A stretch of DNA of 48,634 nt from Tritrichomonas foetus (Eukaryota; Parabasalia; Tritrichomonadida; Tritrichomonadidae): positions 64,032 through 112,665 of the forward strand of contig MLAK01000705.1 in NCBI GenBank assembly GCA_001839685.1. Direction: 5' to 3'. Shown piece by piece: positions 18,730-29,686 of the stretch (position 1 is the first letter of the stretch; every line of letters starts with the position of its first letter). The notes under the pieces were generated by a model. That model was not told the origin of the DNA, made no database searches, and worked only from the letters and a program-made list of their open reading frames with translations. The position numbers were made by a program, and so were the translations under genes.

Positions 18730-21700
18730 TTAACATAAATCATCATCATTTTCAATATCACTTGAACTATCACCGTTTCCAAAAATATATTCATATATGA
18801 CTTTGTTTTTATAAATAATTGAGGTTTTTAATGGTTGAAGGTTTTCTGTGAATATTTCTTTAGTTGTTGGGAATGTTTCAATATATTGGTAAATAAAAAC
18901 CAAAGTATTTGAAAGACAACTATCCATATTAATTGCCCTCTTCACTAAATATTTCGCTATTTTTTCTTTATCATGAACTTTAACAACTAATGAACTCAAA
19001 ACTTTTTTGTCAAGCCGCGAATAAGATTTAATGATTTTGATTAAAGCTCTATCAATGTCGAAATTTTCTAGTGATGCAAATTTAATGAAAATATCAGTAT
19101 ATTTTGTTAATGGATGGCATTTTTGTAAAGATTTTATAATTTTTTTATATTGTTTTAACTGATACAAAATATTAATTGCCTCATGAGAACAGTTGTCAGT
19201 TAAAAGATAAATAATTGTTTTTTTGGCATTCAAATTATGACTAATATCCAAAATGTCACAAAGCAAAAGAATAAATTCAGAAACACATGATTTACAAAGA
19301 TCATTACTACAATCAAGTTGATTAATAAGTGCTCGAATCGCTGAGTGTGAAAGATTGTTTTGAATAAAAATTCTATTTTTAAATTTTTCCATTATAGAAA
19401 TAATATTTTGCAGGAAAATAATGTTTTTTTTCATATTGAAATTCATATTTTGAATTTCAATCAAAGAAATCATATAATTCACAAGTTTTGAAGCAGTGTT
19501 CACATTCATGTAATCAATCAAAACTTCAATTAATATATTCAATAAACAATTAATTGGAACTGAAGCTGCTAATGAATCCAAAAATTCCAAGAAATTCTGA
19601 ACAAATATATTATTATTTTCGTTATTTAATTCATTTGTATCTTCATGATTGTGCTCAATAAGAATAAGTAAAAGATGTTTGAAGTTTTGTGTTGACATTT
19701 TAATGTGATGGCATTGAGTGATTATTATTTTCACAAAATTAACGAAATATTTATTGTTAAAGAGCTCCATTATAATTTTTGCCGGTAAATTAATTGTTTT
19801 CTTCAGAAGGAAGTTAAATGGTTCCATTTGACCACTTTTCATTATTTCTCTCGCAAATTCTTTGTACTTTTCAATAGTTAAAACATCAAAAGGGTATTTC
19901 ATTAACAAAAGATAAAATCCAATACACTCATCTTGCGTTAGTTTTTTGGTATTGAGTATTTCATCAAAAGCACTCATATATTTCACATTGTCCAATAAAT
20001 CTAAGCGGCCAATTACCCATCCAGAAATAACTGCAAATGGGATAAAGTATTTACTTGTATCATCATTTTTAATATTAACAGCATAATGCAATAATGACTC
20101 AAAAATTTCAACCAGTTTTGCTTTTTCTTTGGCTAAATCAGAGTCTATCCAATTTATTACTTCAAAAGAATGAGCAGGGAATAATCTTTCTTTCGGTAAC
20201 TTTAAGAAACTAAACATCCAATAAAGCAAGATTTCAGCTGATTGTGAATAATTCAAAAGGAAAACATTTGGAATAATTAGATATTTATAATTCTCTAATA
20301 AAATATTTCGAATTTCAGGATGAGGATTTGAATCATTAATTTTATGAGTAAAAAAATCTAATAATAAATTTGGACTTAAATCCGAAAATGTGTCAGAGAA
20401 ATTAGATATTTGCATATTTGAATGGGTGATAACTTTATCAAAAAATTGATAGCAAATATGCCTTTGTTTGCAGTATTTGGAAAACGTAGAAGGACTACAA
20501 GAAATATAGGGATATGATGTAATAAGCAAATTATAAAATATATTGGTGTGATTCATTGATTGATTAATATATTCAAAGTTTTTGATCATTTCTTCAAACA
20601 TTGAACTTTGATAAATCTCCTTTTTATTTTCTTTCTCTTTCTTTATTAATTTTTGAATTACCATGAAAATATATGAAAGATTTACACCCTCAAGCGGAAT
20701 TTTTGATGTATTTTTAGAGTAAAAGTCATTAACAAAATTAACGCATTTCTTTAACCAATCATTTTCTTGTGCGATTTGAATTGCAGATTCATTTTGATTT
20801 AAATTTGCAATAAAAGAGAAAATTATAAAGGTATAAGAATCAATTTTCCTCCAAAGTTGTGAAACTTTAGACAAATTGGATACAAAGCTATCAAAGAATG
20901 GGAAAGAAATATGAACAGAAACTTTTTCCATTAAATTAATTAAAAATGAACTAAATTCAGAAACTTCATGAGAATGAAGAATGATATCTTGAACATCATT
21001 GGCATTCTCATTTAAGAATGACACGATCCACATCAAATTTCCTTCATCATTATTACTTAAATCATTATCAACTTCTTTGTTAATATTAATAGGCAAATTA
21101 TTTCTAATATCGATGTTATCATTTTTGTTTAAGAGTTGATTACAGATATAGCCATGGAAATTAGCAAACTCACGTGAATGGCCAAGAATATTAATCAAAT
21201 AAGCAAGTTTTAATTTTTGGGATTCAGTTTTTCTGATGAAGTCTAAACAATATGAAGAGAATAAGCATCTAATTTTGGAGTATTGATTGTTTTCATCTTC
21301 AATTTCTTGGCGATCTTCATTTTGAATGAGCGAGTTTAATTTATTAAATTCGAACTCATATTCTACATTTTTTGTGTTCATAGCAAAGCTATGATTAAAA
21401 TTATTTGTGGGAAATTCAATAACTTTTTCATGAAAACTTGGAGGTGGAATAAAGATGAGATTATTTGAATTGAAATCTGTGGACTCTAATTTCATGAATG
21501 AGTCATCAATTTTACGATAAAATAAGATGTAAGCGACAGGATCATGAATATTGCCTTTTCCAAATGCAGCATTGTCAATATATCGATTGAATGAATTACT
21601 ATCGCAGAAAAATTCTACTTCTGAATCATTAAATAGAATCCATGATGTATTAATTCGAACCAAGGATGTATAATGTCCACTATGAGCTGTACCTGAATGT

Positions 21701-24700
21701 AGAATAAGGCCATAAAGTTCATAAAATGTATCTTGTTGATTCTTCATTAGTTCTTTAATATTTATAAGTTGTTTGAATTCATATCGTTTTGTAATTTTAT
21801 CTCTCACGCCTGTCTGAATATTATATTCGAATCTTTTAAGATGAATTACTAAAAACTGAGGGGCTTCTTCAATTCTAATATACTTTTGAGCATCAATTTT
21901 CTTATTGAAACTTTCAACAAAGATTTGATTATCATCTGTTAGTAAATCAGGCTTCGCAAAATTTGCAAAAGATTCATTTAAAGAATCACATTCAGAAATG
22001 ACTAAAGGAATTGCGACAAACTCTTCAAGATTATCCGAATGAAAATCAGAATTTTCGTCTAAACCTTTAAACTCATTAACAAACTGTCCTTTGAAAAATG
22101 AATTGCATTCATTTGGAAGCTTGTCAATGAACATTTGGAAAAATTCAAAAGCATCTTGTTGTTCACGTGGATTAATTGGTTTTGAATCCCATCCCTTCCA
22201 AGCAGCTGTTAATTTCGATGTATCTGCAAATTTTCTGTTAGTGAGAAGCATTTCAGCAAACAGTTTTCTGAGTTCAACATCTTTCTCAGAATGAAGAATA
22301 AATTTACAAAATGGTTTGGTGAAAAATAGAATTTGAAGTACAGAATTAAAATAACAAGTTGCGCCTAAATTCCTTAAACCACAAAATCCAGTAATACTTT
22401 TACTATCATAATCAGGGTCGTAGTTCCATCTATCAATTTTGAATAAAAAATGCGGTAGCAGATGATTTTCTATATTTTTTGCAGGCAAATTAGAGAAAAA
22501 TTTAAATATCAACTTTATTTTATCATCATTCCAATTTTTTTTGATCTCATTTTTAACTTGATTGGAGATATTTTTCTTTTCTGAAGTGTAAGAATTTGAT
22601 ACATATTTGGAATCGAACAAACATGTAGAATAGTAATTAATTATTGTTTCTTCAGTTGGGCTTAATTTAGATAATATTTTTATTGTTTTTGAAGATTCTC
22701 GTGGAAATTGTTCAAAAATGGCCATGGAAATCTTGTTATAATTTATGCTATCGCGAACTTTTGATAAAGAAATTGAAAACAATTTTCTAACATATTCGTT
22801 TTTGTTGATTATTTCTAGATCTTTATTTATTGAATTAAAGAGTGGTAAATAGTCAGTTAAATAAGGAATGACATTCCGCAAAAAGAAGATCTGAATATCA
22901 GGAGATAATTTTGGTGAAATCTCAAGAAATTCATCTAAACACTGATTAAAGATTATGGAAAATTGAGCTGCGTTTCGTTTAACTAATTTTGAAATTAAAA
23001 AATTGCTTTGTTGATGGTTATAACTATTATTTTCATATAAATGAATTATTATTTTGAATTGTTCCGCTGTAATTTTCGATATTTTTGCTTCGTATATCGC
23101 TCTTGTGAAAAATGGCTTTTTATATCTAAATAAAAGATCGAATAATACTTGCGAACCTCCACTTTTCCTAAATTCTTTCCGAAATTGATTATTTCTCATA
23201 AATTCCTTTAGTAAAATCTCAACTTTATATTTAATAATATAAAATCTTTTTCGTCTAAGGTTATTTTCTTCTTCATCATTTTCATTGGTATCTAAATATT
23301 TCCGTAAATTATTTATTGCATTTTGTGGACTCGAAGTCATTTCTTCTTTGATGATTTTATCATCTGGTAAAAAATTTAGGATTGATTTACCCAATTTTCC
23401 TAATTTTTCATCAATTAATAGTTTTAATAATATTTGTTGAAATCCAATTTGTGATAATTTGATTGATAGTGGTAAGGAAATGTTATATTTAATCGGAATT
23501 TCATCTAAATTTGATGCTCCAATCTTCAATGTTTCATTTTCTTTATTGAGAACAGTTGCTAAAGAAGTTCTTTCATCAATATAACCACCTTTATAGTAGT
23601 AATTGAAATAAACATTTTTAGTGAAATACATGTTTAAGCATTTACCAAGTTGATAAAATGAAAGATTTTTAGGGAAAATAAAATCTCTATCTAATCCAAG
23701 ACCTTCAATATGAAACTTTATGGTTTCTTCGCATTGGTTATGTTTTTCAAAGCCATATTCATAAAGATAGTATGGTTCATATTTCATCAATAATTTTACA
23801 ATAAACTTCAAAAGGCGGTACAATTGATATTTTTTTGTTGATAATTCATCCAATGATGAAATAGTGTCGAGAGAATCTTGTATTAGAGCTATTATAGCTT
23901 TCATACTTTCTTCGTCTTGGAATTTAGGAGACGATAAATGAACAAAAAGTTTGATTAATTTGTTGGCACTTTGGTTATTTTGTATTTTGAAAATGAGTTT
24001 GTAAATATTTTGGTAATTATCAAATAAAATGGTATTGGAATTAATTTCAGGAGAATTTATGATCTTTCTTTTTATTTTTTCTAGTTCTAACAAATATAAA
24101 ATATATTCATCTGAAAGTTCAGGATTTACTGATTGAAAAATTGCATAATTATAATTTTTTGTTATTTTAAATAAATATTGAAGTGCGTCTTCATCAAAAA
24201 TACTTGAGCCATGAAAACTAAAAAGTTTTGAAACAAATTTGAAGAAATTATCATCAATTACTTGAGATAATATTTTTATATCAGGTAAAGAAATTGTTAT
24301 ATTATATTCATGTATCATTGATAATTTGTTAATTAATTCACGAAAAACCAAAGATCGATTTAAATGAAAAACCCGCAACATTTTTTGAATTATGCTTCGA
24401 TCTCCAATTCTTACAACTGCTGGGAAAATTTTAATTAAATTTGCATTTGTATAATCATTCATAAAATAGTTGAAAAATTTGTCAACAATTTCAGTTTTCA
24501 TTTGATCATTGATAAATTTATTGAGTAAAACATTGAAATATTTCACGGTTTTTTCTTCATTTATGTAATGGAAAAAATAGTCAATAATCTCATTATTGGA
24601 TACTTTATCGCATAAATGTAATAAAAAAATCATATTTTTTTCAGAATGATTAATAATTAAATCATGAATAAACTCATTAATTACTTCGACTTTGCAATTT

Positions 24701-25821
24701 GAGATAATTGATACCAAATCATTCATTATTCCAGAAAAAGTATTTTGATCAAAATCATCATTGAAATATCCTGAATAATCATAATTATTATTAGCATTAT
24801 CATTGATAGTATTATTTGAATAATCATTATTTTTTGAGCTAGAGCAAATTTTGTTTGCTTTTTCAAAATATTTCAGTAAAATATCTGAATTAAAAAAATC
24901 AAAGTCCTTTTTCTCACTTAAAATTAATAAAAGTCTGTATGCTTGACTCAACAAATTAGGAATGTTAATGTGCTGATGCAATAAATTTGTTAAATTTTCA
25001 TCTTTAGCAAATTTATAAAATGATTCTATCGTAAAATCATGCATTGAATTTAAAACAGTTAAAAAAAATGAAAGTCCAATTTCTTGCTTTTTTTCATTAT
25101 CAAGAATTATCCAATTTTTTGCAAAAGGAAAAAGCTTTTGAACATGATAATCAGTACTACCTTGATTGAAGCCAATTTGAAAGAGAAGCTTTTCAATTGA
25201 CTGAATAATTTCAAGTAGGATATTAAAATCTTTATTATTTTTGATATCATTTTGTTTATGATATAAAAATTCAATAAAATTATCAATTGATGATGGAAAG
25301 GCTTCATTAAATGAAATGAAAGGAAGCTTTAAAAATCGAAAGAATGTTTCAAACCATTCAAGAGCATTTTCTTCATTATAATTTTGAATACTTTCTAAAA
25401 CTGGATCGACTAGCCCGGATGATGTAAAATTGTCAACTATTGTTTCATAACAATTTTCGGAATTTGAATAAAACGGAGAATTTTTTTCAAAAATTTTGAG
25501 CAAAAGTCGAAATAATATTATATTTTTCTTCCCAATTCCCCAAATTATTAGCATGAATACAGTAGAAATGTATTCAATAATATTTTCTTGAACATTTGTT
25601 GAAAAATCATAAGTGCCTAAAATGTTTTCTATTGACTTTGGTATTATTTCATTTATGAACTGGAAAGTATAATTCTCAATTGGATCTGGCAAAAAATCGG
25701 TTGACAAAATATTGAAAATGAGATTCACTGAATCGCTGGTGAAATTTACATACTCTTCACCTCCAAAAGATGGATTTTGTAGAACTAGACTCCAAGACTC
25801 AAAATCTTCTTCAGGAATCAT
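18730..25821 (-). CDS. Giant ubiquitin carboxyl-terminal hydrolase (USP, family C19)
   Basis: Cysteine protease that removes ubiquitin. The 2363-residue protein carries one USP domain in its middle (about 1146-1420). The Cys box GLRNLGATCYFNSVLQIL has the nucleophile at C1156. QQDAFEFFQ is the QQD box and FLVIHLKRFEYN the conserved core. The His box HSGTAHSGHYTSLVR has H1383, and ILFNDSEV has D1399, so the triad is complete. The zinc-finger CxxC pairs usual in many USPs are absent between the boxes. The flanks (1-1140 and 1430-2363) are Leu/Ile/Asn-rich helical-repeat sequence, like the USP9X/USP24/USP34 type. The ATG at 25821 follows TCATACA, a good initiator with a 5-base leader. The stop is TAA. 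Substrates cannot be told from sequence. Confidence 0.95.
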   Translation of the reverse strand: MIPEEDFESWSLVLQNPSFGGEEYVNFTSDSVNLIFNILSTDFLPDPIENYTFQFINEIIPKSIENILGTYDFSTNVQENIIEYISTVFMLIIWGIGKKNIILFRLLLKIFEKNSPFYSNSENCYETIVDNFTSSGLVDPVLESIQNYNEENALEWFETFFRFLKLPFISFNEAFPSSIDNFIEFLYHKQNDIKNNKDFNILLEIIQSIEKLLFQIGFNQGSTDYHVQKLFPFAKNWIILDNEKKQEIGLSFFLTVLNSMHDFTIESFYKFAKDENLTNLLHQHINIPNLLSQAYRLLLILSEKKDFDFFNSDILLKYFEKANKICSSSKNNDYSNNTINDNANNNYDYSGYFNDDFDQNTFSGIMNDLVSIISNCKVEVINEFIHDLIINHSEKNMIFLLHLCDKVSNNEIIDYFFHYINEEKTVKYFNVLLNKFINDQMKTEIVDKFFNYFMNDYTNANLIKIFPAVVRIGDRSIIQKMLRVFHLNRSLVFRELINKLSMIHEYNITISLPDIKILSQVIDDNFFKFVSKLFSFHGSSIFDEDALQYLFKITKNYNYAIFQSVNPELSDEYILYLLELEKIKRKIINSPEINSNTILFDNYQNIYKLIFKIQNNQSANKLIKLFVHLSSPKFQDEESMKAIIALIQDSLDTISSLDELSTKKYQLYRLLKFIVKLLMKYEPYYLYEYGFEKHNQCEETIKFHIEGLGLDRDFIFPKNLSFYQLGKCLNMYFTKNVYFNYYYKGGYIDERTSLATVLNKENETLKIGASNLDEIPIKYNISLPLSIKLSQIGFQQILLKLLIDEKLGKLGKSILNFLPDDKIIKEEMTSSPQNAINNLRKYLDTNENDEEENNLRRKRFYIIKYKVEILLKEFMRNNQFRKEFRKSGGSQVLFDLLFRYKKPFFTRAIYEAKISKITAEQFKIIIHLYENNSYNHQQSNFLISKLVKRNAAQFSIIFNQCLDEFLEISPKLSPDIQIFFLRNVIPYLTDYLPLFNSINKDLEIINKNEYVRKLFSISLSKVRDSINYNKISMAIFEQFPRESSKTIKILSKLSPTEETIINYYSTCLFDSKYVSNSYTSEKKNISNQVKNEIKKNWNDDKIKLIFKFFSNLPAKNIENHLLPHFLFKIDRWNYDPDYDSKSITGFCGLRNLGATCYFNSVLQILFFTKPFCKFILHSEKDVELRKLFAEMLLTNRKFADTSKLTAAWKGWDSKPINPREQQDAFEFFQMFIDKLPNECNSFFKGQFVNEFKGLDENSDFHSDNLEEFVAIPLVISECDSLNESFANFAKPDLLTDDNQIFVESFNKKIDAQKYIRIEEAPQFLVIHLKRFEYNIQTGVRDKITKRYEFKQLINIKELMKNQQDTFYELYGLILHSGTAHSGHYTSLVRINTSWILFNDSEVEFFCDSNSFNRYIDNAAFGKGNIHDPVAYILFYRKIDDSFMKLESTDFNSNNLIFIPPPSFHEKVIEFPTNNFNHSFAMNTKNVEYEFEFNKLNSLIQNEDRQEIEDENNQYSKIRCLFSSYCLDFIRKTESQKLKLAYLINILGHSREFANFHGYICNQLLNKNDNIDIRNNLPININKEVDNDLSNNDEGNLMWIVSFLNENANDVQDIILHSHEVSEFSSFLINLMEKVSVHISFPFFDSFVSNLSKVSQLWRKIDSYTFIIFSFIANLNQNESAIQIAQENDWLKKCVNFVNDFYSKNTSKIPLEGVNLSYIFMVIQKLIKKEKENKKEIYQSSMFEEMIKNFEYINQSMNHTNIFYNLLITSYPYISCSPSTFSKYCKQRHICYQFFDKVITHSNMQISNFSDTFSDLSPNLLLDFFTHKINDSNPHPEIRNILLENYKYLIIPNVFLLNYSQSAEILLYWMFSFLKLPKERLFPAHSFEVINWIDSDLAKEKAKLVEIFESLLHYAVNIKNDDTSKYFIPFAVISGWVIGRLDLLDNVKYMSAFDEILNTKKLTQDECIGFYLLLMKYPFDVLTIEKYKEFAREIMKSGQMEPFNFLLKKTINLPAKIIMELFNNKYFVNFVKIIITQCHHIKMSTQNFKHLLLILIEHNHEDTNELNNENNNIFVQNFLEFLDSLAASVPINCLLNILIEVLIDYMNVNTASKLVNYMISLIEIQNMNFNMKKNIIFLQNIISIMEKFKNRIFIQNNLSHSAIRALINQLDCSNDLCKSCVSEFILLLCDILDISHNLNAKKTIIYLLTDNCSHEAINILYQLKQYKKIIKSLQKCHPLTKYTDIFIKFASLENFDIDRALIKIIKSYSRLDKKVLSSLVVKVHDKEKIAKYLVKRAINMDSCLSNTLVFIYQYIETFPTTKEIFTENLQPLKTSIIYKNKVIYEYIFGNGDSSSDIENDDDLC

Positions 25822-26158
25822 TGTATGATTGGCGAATTTTTGATAAATTTTTTCAATGGTTTACAGAATGAAAAATTTGACGAATCGACAAATTTTCCTC
25901 TCAAAAAGTCAATGTCTAAGATTTATTGTCATGTACAGAAACATCTTCCATTTTCTTATGAAATGCAAGCCTTTATCCTAACAGCTTGAATGAAAAATAA
26001 GCAAAAAATTACAATTTTATCGCGCGAAAATATTTTTATTTACATAATTTTGCTTGAATTTAATAAAAAAAAATTCAACTGAATATTTGTCTTTCATTTT
26101 GGTAACTGTGTCATTATTTAATGTTATTTAGAAAACATATCAATTAAAGAGCAAAATA
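25822..26158. other. Spacer between tandem minus-strand genes
   Basis: 337 bases holding the promoter of the USP gene and the 3' flank of the coiled-coil gene at 26159-27508. No open frame of note. Confidence 0.5.
25824..25828 (-). promoter_or_regulatory. Candidate initiator of the USP gene (TCATA)
   Basis: On the minus strand TCATACA directly precedes the ATG. It fits the trichomonad initiator, with predicted +1 at 25826. An ATTCGCC sequence lies immediately upstream. Confidence 0.5.
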
Positions 26159-27508
26159 TTATACTTCAACGACATCTGCTTCTTCATTATTTTCTATTTC
26201 TTCATTTTCATTAAAACATGGTTCATTAGCTTCACCTAATTCATTTTCATTTGTTGATGTTTCTCTTGAAATATTGTCATGTCCTGTCAAGGCTTCAACT
26301 TTTTTGGGATTTTGATTATCATTGTTAGGTAGAGAAATCGACTGATTTCTTTTTGTTTTTGAATATATATTCGAATCATTAACAGTATATTTCAATAAAG
26401 TTAATTCTGCATTTTGTTTTTGATATTCCGCTTTTTTCTTTGCTATTTCACGTTTCTTTTTCTTCTTTTCTTCTTTTATTTTTGGATCATTTGGAGGTTT
26501 TAAAGGAGGTAATAAAACAAGATCACATTTCATGACGCTCTTTTCATTTTCATTGTTGGTTGGAGAATCATTTCTTAAACAGCTACTATGAATATTACTT
26601 TGGTAAGATTGATTGATGGAATTGTATCGTTTTTCGTGAAGTTTTCTAGTCTGTAAGATTCTTTTTCTATTATTTAATGATGTCCTTTCATTTGTATATT
26701 TTGAATTCAACAACATTTTACTATGTTCTCTTGCAGTTTCAAATGTATTTATTTGCATTGTTTGCTTTTCAATTAATTTTTTTGAAGCGTGTTCATAATC
26801 TTCCATCATTTTCTTTTGGGCGATTTCCATTTCTTGTTTCATGAGGATTTCTGCACGTGCGTGAATTTCTTTTGCTTTTTGAAAATCAGCAGAAGCAGCA
26901 AAATTTTTTTCTATTCTTTTTAATTGTAATAATTGTTGTGAAGGTTTTCTATATTTATTTGGTATTGTAAGATTCCAATCTTTCTCAAATTCTTCTTTTT
27001 GTTTTTTATGTTCTTCAAGAAGAGCCTCTCTTTTTGATTTTGTTTCGTTTTCAAATTCAACGAATTTTGTTTTCCATTTTGTTTCAAAATTTATTTCGAT
27101 TTCATTTTTTTCATTTTCAAATTTTGGCGGGTTATTTTCGTTTTCATTTCTGTTTTTGATTTCCAATGTTAACAGCTCCATTATTTCAACTGCCTTTTGA
27201 GCGGAATCATAATCTTCATTTCTTCCTTTCGTATGTGCATATTCTCTTAAATAAGGAATTACATTTATTATTTGGATCTCATCATAATCTTTAATGATGT
27301 TGCTTAAATTTTTGATGTGTTCTAGAGAAAGAAGAAAATCACGAAATTCTTCATTTTTTTTAACGTTCGAAAGATCGATGCTTTCATCAAATTTGGTTGT
27401 TTTCGAAAATGTTTTTGATGCTGGTTTATGAATGATATGACTACGATGATAATTGGACTGTGATTGCGTTCTGCTTTTCGTTTGCGGCTTAACGATGATT
27501 GGTCTCAT
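26159..27508 (-). CDS. Coiled-coil protein (449 aa) of trichomonad hypothetical type
   Basis: No known function. A basic Ser/Arg/Gln N-terminus (residues 1-45) leads into a compact helical part (about 50-135, LEHIKNLSNIIKDYDEIQII, YDSAQKAVEIMELL). A Lys/Glu-rich coiled coil (about 135-300) follows, with the landmark NKYRKPSQQLLQLKRIEKNFAASADFQKAKEIHARAE (given here only as a landmark, near residues 185-220). A second basic coil (KIKEEKKKKKREIAKKKAEYQ) and an acidic tail (NENEEIENNEEADVVEV) end the protein. The YRKPS...LLxLKxxEKxxA pattern is, to my recollection, widespread among trichomonad hypothetical proteins. No membrane segment is visible. The ATG at 27508 is preceded by TCAATCAATGGT, which contains an out-of-frame ATG. 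The stop is TAA. Confidence 0.8.
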   Translation of the reverse strand: MRPIIVKPQTKSRTQSQSNYHRSHIIHKPASKTFSKTTKFDESIDLSNVKKNEEFRDFLLSLEHIKNLSNIIKDYDEIQIINVIPYLREYAHTKGRNEDYDSAQKAVEIMELLTLEIKNRNENENNPPKFENEKNEIEINFETKWKTKFVEFENETKSKREALLEEHKKQKEEFEKDWNLTIPNKYRKPSQQLLQLKRIEKNFAASADFQKAKEIHARAEILMKQEMEIAQKKMMEDYEHASKKLIEKQTMQINTFETAREHSKMLLNSKYTNERTSLNNRKRILQTRKLHEKRYNSINQSYQSNIHSSCLRNDSPTNNENEKSVMKCDLVLLPPLKPPNDPKIKEEKKKKKREIAKKKAEYQKQNAELTLLKYTVNDSNIYSKTKRNQSISLPNNDNQNPKKVEALTGHDNISRETSTNENELGEANEPCFNENEEIENNEEADVVEV

Positions 27509-29668
27509 ACCATTGATTGATTGAATAAAAATTTAATAACGAAGTAAAAAAGCTAAACTTTTTAAGAATAAATTAATTAATTTTTCGACCAGATTGAAAT
27601 TCAAAAATACAATAAAATAACTACATATATGCCATGTGGTTTTCCTCGAAATATAATCTTGATTGTTCCATTGCAATTTGTAATCAAATGAAAAAGCATT
27701 TGATGGGGAAAGAATTTAATTCACAGATTTAATTAATAAGGAAAAATATGGGGAAATAGCCAAAAAAAGAAAAATAAACTCAATTATTTTCGATCAAATT
27801 ACCTCAATTATTGAGTACAGAAAGTTCCTCATACAGTATATTGGATATTGATATAATGAGTAGTATACCTCTGCATTACGACTAAATTTGATAAAGATTA
27901 CATCCAAGTTTGGTTAATTAACCTAATCTCTGGTATAATTGGCAGTTCTTTTAAAAGAATAGCCTCCTTGGCGATGAAATATTCTAGGGTCATTAATATA
28001 TTTGCTTTCACATATGTGTTTAATTTTTTAATTTAAATCTTTAATTTGTTGACCTCCTTGTCAATTTGTAGTGCAAGAAAAATTACTTTTTGTGTTATTT
28101 TGCGAGGTACAGACTATTATGCTAGTTTTCCAATAATTAATAAAAGTAATTAAAGATTTTTTTTGAGAAGGATGTGTTTATATTTGTTTCATATGTTCTA
28201 GTTTGTTTCATATCTTTTAGATTGTTTCAAACAAATGAATGAAAGAATTAACAGAGTAATCCATGAATTAATTTAGAAAAGAATTAATTATTAATTTGGA
28301 AATGAAATGCGTTTTAGAGATTAAATCAAATGGAAAATTTTCATTTTTTTTATTTTAATTTGCTCATGCAGCTTTTTATTCTTTCTTTTTCATGATTCTT
28401 TCCTTTTTTTTAATAATTAAACGTTCATCTATTCTTACACAATTTTTTTTGAATACTTATCAAGCCGCTAATACAGCTTTTTGAAAATATATTTGGCCAG
28501 AAAGGCTGCCAAAATGGCAACTTGCTCTTATTATAACGTCCCATCAAAAAGTTTCTCAAATTCTCTACAAAATATTTTTCAACAAAAAATTGGTAATTCA
28601 AAAATGCGAAACATTTAGTGATAGTGATCTACATATATAACTAAACTTATATCCCGAATATCTAATAGAAATATTTCAATCGAGGTTTACATACGTCAAA
28701 ACCGATTTTTACATGAATAAAGAGAACCTCTCGAATTTTTCGGAACAGGGAGAAAAAAATGTTTCTAGAAAAATACATACGGAAATATAAGGCAAAAATT
28801 CATCTAAATTCTTAAACTTAAGAGATCATGCTTTTAATAAATTTTTAAAATATTTTTTTTTTTTTTTTATTTGAAAGCACAGACTGGCATAAATGGCAAT
28901 TTTATAAGCGACTTTCTATTGCTGATTGCACTCTTTCTTGATCATTTTGAATTTTTCACAGTTCCAATCACATATTCAAAAACAAGTATATTGTCCATCA
29001 TCTAAATCTTGAGGTTCTATTATTTTATTTTTATTTTTTTCGTAAATTTAACAAGAATATCAATTTGTTAAAAAAAAAAAAAAGTAGAATTTCGATTTTC
29101 TGGTTCTTATCTCAGTAATATTTTATTCCAAACCAATTTGTTGAAGAAAAGAGCGAGTTTCCTGTAATTTGACGAAATCATAGAAAACATTGAAATATTA
29201 TTTTATCACAAAATGTTGTCGTTTTCTCCATTTAACATTCAAATAATTTGAAACCTGTTTCAGAGTCCTTTTTTTCTGACTTATTTTCCCGATTTTTCAT
29301 CCCAAAAATAAGATACTGCGTTAATATCCAATGCATTACTGTTTCATTCGGATATTTTGTGATGATGACTATTAATTGAGTCAAAATCAGATCATTCAAA
29401 TAATTGAGTATCATAGAAAATCTATCATCCTCCCATTCAATTTATGAATAACAGAATTGGTTAAATTTTTCTTTCTTTTCTCATTAATAAAGTGTTTATT
29501 CTAAGATAATCATTCCACAAAAACTTGGCATTTATGAAAATATTGGTTCATCTCTTTGAATCAAATTTCACTTGTATTGAATAAGATGGCACTATAGAAA
29601 ATCTCAAAGATACATTGATTATTTTTCAATGATATTCAAGACTTTCAATTTCTCTGAATATTATATCC
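27509..29668. other. Intergenic region between divergent genes, no gene supported
   Basis: About 2.2 kb, very AT-rich, with a T run near 28854-28869 and an A run near 29070-29082. A 60-codon minus-strand frame at 29232-29414 has an ATG but no recognisable feature or initiator, so I do not call it a gene. No RNA gene is seen. Confidence 0.5.
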
Positions 29669-29669
29669 T

Positions 29670-29674
29670 TCACT
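29670..29674 (+). promoter_or_regulatory. Candidate initiator of the repeat surface-protein gene (TCACT)
   Basis: CTTCACTTTTTTG around 29669-29681 fits the trichomonad initiator TCA-pyrimidine-A/T. The predicted +1 at 29672 gives a 15-base leader to the ATG at 29687. It is one of the best matches in the window. Confidence 0.5.
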
Positions 29675-29686
29675 TTTTTGGTGATC

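Noticed and set aside
29232..29414. Minus-strand 60-codon ATG-led frame
   Set aside because: No initiator-like motif nearby, no recognisable sequence, and such lengths occur by chance.
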